Shown: piece by piece, positions 31,592 to 32,538 of the stretch | Layout: each line of letters starts with the position of its first letter | How positions within the stretch are numbered: position 1 is the stretch's first letter | Notes under the pieces: generated by a model | The model's input: the letters and a program-made list of their open reading frames with translations, nothing else | The model's database searches: none | What the model was told of the DNA's origin: nothing | Program-made: the position numbers and the translations under genes | Assembly (NCBI GenBank): GCA_913048495.1 | Contig: CAJWWA010000008.1 | Location: 1 to 32,538 of the forward strand | Source of the DNA: an uncultured Halieaceae bacterium | GTDB lineage: Bacteria; Pseudomonadota; Gammaproteobacteria; Pseudomonadales; Halieaceae | Direction: 5' to 3' | DNA: 32,538 nucleotides

Positions 31592-32446
31592 GTGAGCACT
31601 TCCGAAGACCGCAGCAGCACCGGCGAGGCCGCGCGCCCGCTGGCCCCGCCGACGACCGCCCCCGAGCAGGGCGAGATGCCCTTCGCGATCGTCATGGGCA
31701 AGGCGGTGACGGAGCTGCCAAAGGACCTGTACATCCCGCCGCGGGCCCTGGAAGTGATCCTCGAGGCCTTCGAGGGGCCCCTCGACCTGCTGCTCTACCT
31801 GATCCGGCGGCAGAACCTCGACATCCTCGAGATCGACGTCTCCCGGATCACCGAGCAGTACATGGAGTACGTCGAACTCATGGACGCCATGCAGTTCGAG
31901 CTGGCGGCGGAATACCTGCTCATGGCCGCGGTGCTCGCCGAGATCAAGTCGCGCATGCTGCTGCCGCGCTCGGTGGATGTCGACGAGGACGAAGAGGACC
32001 CGCGGGCCCAGCTGATCCGCCGGCTGCAGGAGTACGAGCGCTTCAAGAAGGCCGCCGAGGACATCGAGGAGCTGCCGCGCAACGAGCGTGACACCTTCGT
32101 CGCCAGCGCCGAGCCGCCGGACCTGCAGCGCGCCCGGCCGGACCCGGACGTCGACATGCGCGAGCTGCTCGTGGCTCTGTCCGAGGTGCTGCGCCGCGCC
32201 GACATGTACGAGCATCACCACATCCAGCGCGAGGCGCTGTCGACCCGCGAACGTATGTCCGAGGTGCTCGAGGCCCTCGCCGGCCGGCAGTTCGTGCCCT
32301 TCGTCACCCTGTTCGACCCGAAGGAGGGTCGCCTGGGCGTAGTGGTCACCTTCCTCGCGGTCATGGAACTGATCAAGGAGTCCCTGGTGGAAATCGTCCA
32401 GAGCGAGCCGTTCGCACCGATCCACGTCAAGGCGAGGGCCGAGTAG
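31592..32446 (+). CDS. scpA: Segregation and condensation protein ScpA
   Basis: ScpA is the kleisin that bridges the two SMC heads and binds ScpB in the chromosome-organising condensin complex. The 284-residue protein has a low-complexity N-terminal extension of about 50 residues, then the kleisin core: LEAFEGPLDLLLYLIRRQNL and DILEIDVSRITEQYMEYVEL. These are followed by ELAAEYLLMAAVLAEIKSRM and LLPR. A central linker (QLIRRLQEYERFKKAAEDIE) leads to a C-terminal winged-helix region with TFLAVMELIKESLVEIVQSE. The GTG start lies behind a -10-like TATACT and AAAGGA. scpB begins at the stop codon, overlapping TAG/GTG. Confidence 0.96.
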   Translation: MSTSEDRSSTGEAARPLAPPTTAPEQGEMPFAIVMGKAVTELPKDLYIPPRALEVILEAFEGPLDLLLYLIRRQNLDILEIDVSRITEQYMEYVELMDAMQFELAAEYLLMAAVLAEIKSRMLLPRSVDVDEDEEDPRAQLIRRLQEYERFKKAAEDIEELPRNERDTFVASAEPPDLQRARPDPDVDMRELLVALSEVLRRADMYEHHHIQREALSTRERMSEVLEALAGRQFVPFVTLFDPKEGRLGVVVTFLAVMELIKESLVEIVQSEPFAPIHVKARAE

Positions 32447-32538
32447 TGGCTGAGACGGGCCTGGTACAGATCATCGAGGGCGCGCTGCTCGCCGCGGGCA
32501 AGCCGCTCACGGTGGCGCAGCTCGCCGAGCTGTTCGAG
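32446..32538 (+). CDS. scpB: Segregation and condensation protein ScpB (3' end beyond the window)
   Basis: GTG 32446 overlaps the last base of the scpA stop codon (TAGTG). The 31 visible codons read MAETGLVQIIEGALLAAG, then KPLTVAQLAELFE, matching the N-terminal winged-helix start of ScpB (the usual pattern is I.EALLFAAG.PL....LA..F). ScpB dimers bind the ScpA kleisin. Only the first 93 bases are in the window, so the call rests on this segment and on the scpA neighbour. Confidence 0.85.
   Translation, partial: MAETGLVQIIEGALLAAGKPLTVAQLAELFE

Noticed and set aside
1-32538. Mobile elements, CRISPR arrays, tRNA or rRNA genes, prophage or toxin-antitoxin modules.
   Set aside because: Looked for and not seen: no transposase or integrase genes, no spaced direct repeats other than the rimO leader array, and gene content is uniformly chromosomal housekeeping type with even base composition.

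Overview
The window is very GC-rich (roughly 70% by eye), densely packed chromosomal DNA. Most genes are core or conserved proteobacterial genes: gspE-N, rimO, rsmE, htpX, msrA, rluA, pdxJ, yciB, yciO, scpA/scpB. The closest matches I recognise (RluA, HtpX, MsrA, YciO, the RNase AM-type PHP protein) look gammaproteobacterial. PdxJ is of the type I associate with Xanthomonas-like and alphaproteobacterial genomes. Two adjacent Na+-coupled transporters would fit a marine or saline habitat, but that is inference. I see no insertion sequence, prophage, CRISPR array, rRNA or tRNA. No gene-free stretch exceeds 300 bases.

Layout. (1) 1-8367 (+): a type II secretion operon, gspE (cut by the window edge) then F, G, H, I, J, K, L, M, N, with overlapping or near-touching starts and stops. 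gspC and gspD are not seen. (2) 8385-13233 (+): rubredoxin (57 aa), a two-metal M24 aminopeptidase, an intrinsic terminator, then an NSS and an AGCS symporter spaced 2 nt apart. (3) 13254-14690 (-): cardiolipin synthase. (4) 14743-15365 (+): a heat-shock-like promoter, a 146-aa secreted protein of unknown function and a strong terminator. (5) 18139-15381 (-): htpX, a DUF1499 membrane protein, an HtrA/Deg-type protease and a 26-codon membrane micro-ORF, all tightly spaced behind a near-consensus sigma-32 promoter. (6) 19941-18218 (-): a VWA-domain protein, a membrane-anchored J-domain protein and a 79-aa hypothetical. (7) 20122-23457: msrA (+) facing a CBS-domain gene (-) whose frame runs on antisense through all of msrA, then rsmE and rimO (-). 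The rimO leader holds a 14-bp tandem repeat array. (8) 23672-32538: a small lipoprotein, a DUF2244 protein, sulfurtransferase SseA, RluA, a lysine-methyltransferase-like enzyme, PdxJ, a periplasmic cyclophilin, a YgiM-like SH3 protein, YciI, YciB, a PHP phosphoesterase, YciO, ScpA and the start of ScpB.

How it fits together. The gsp genes build one secretion machine apart from its outer-membrane channel. Genes 15381-18139 form a plausible heat-induced inner-membrane and periplasmic quality-control unit. rimO and rsmE both modify the 30S ribosomal subunit. scpA/scpB belong to the condensin complex.

Most notable observations. In the rimO leader, each 14-bp repeat copies the rimO start region, so three 5-codon minicistrons form a chain of stop/start overlaps ending on the rimO ATG. 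The window carries two sigma-32-like promoters. A micro-ORF is coupled to the Deg protease. The CBS frame has no stop where one is expected.
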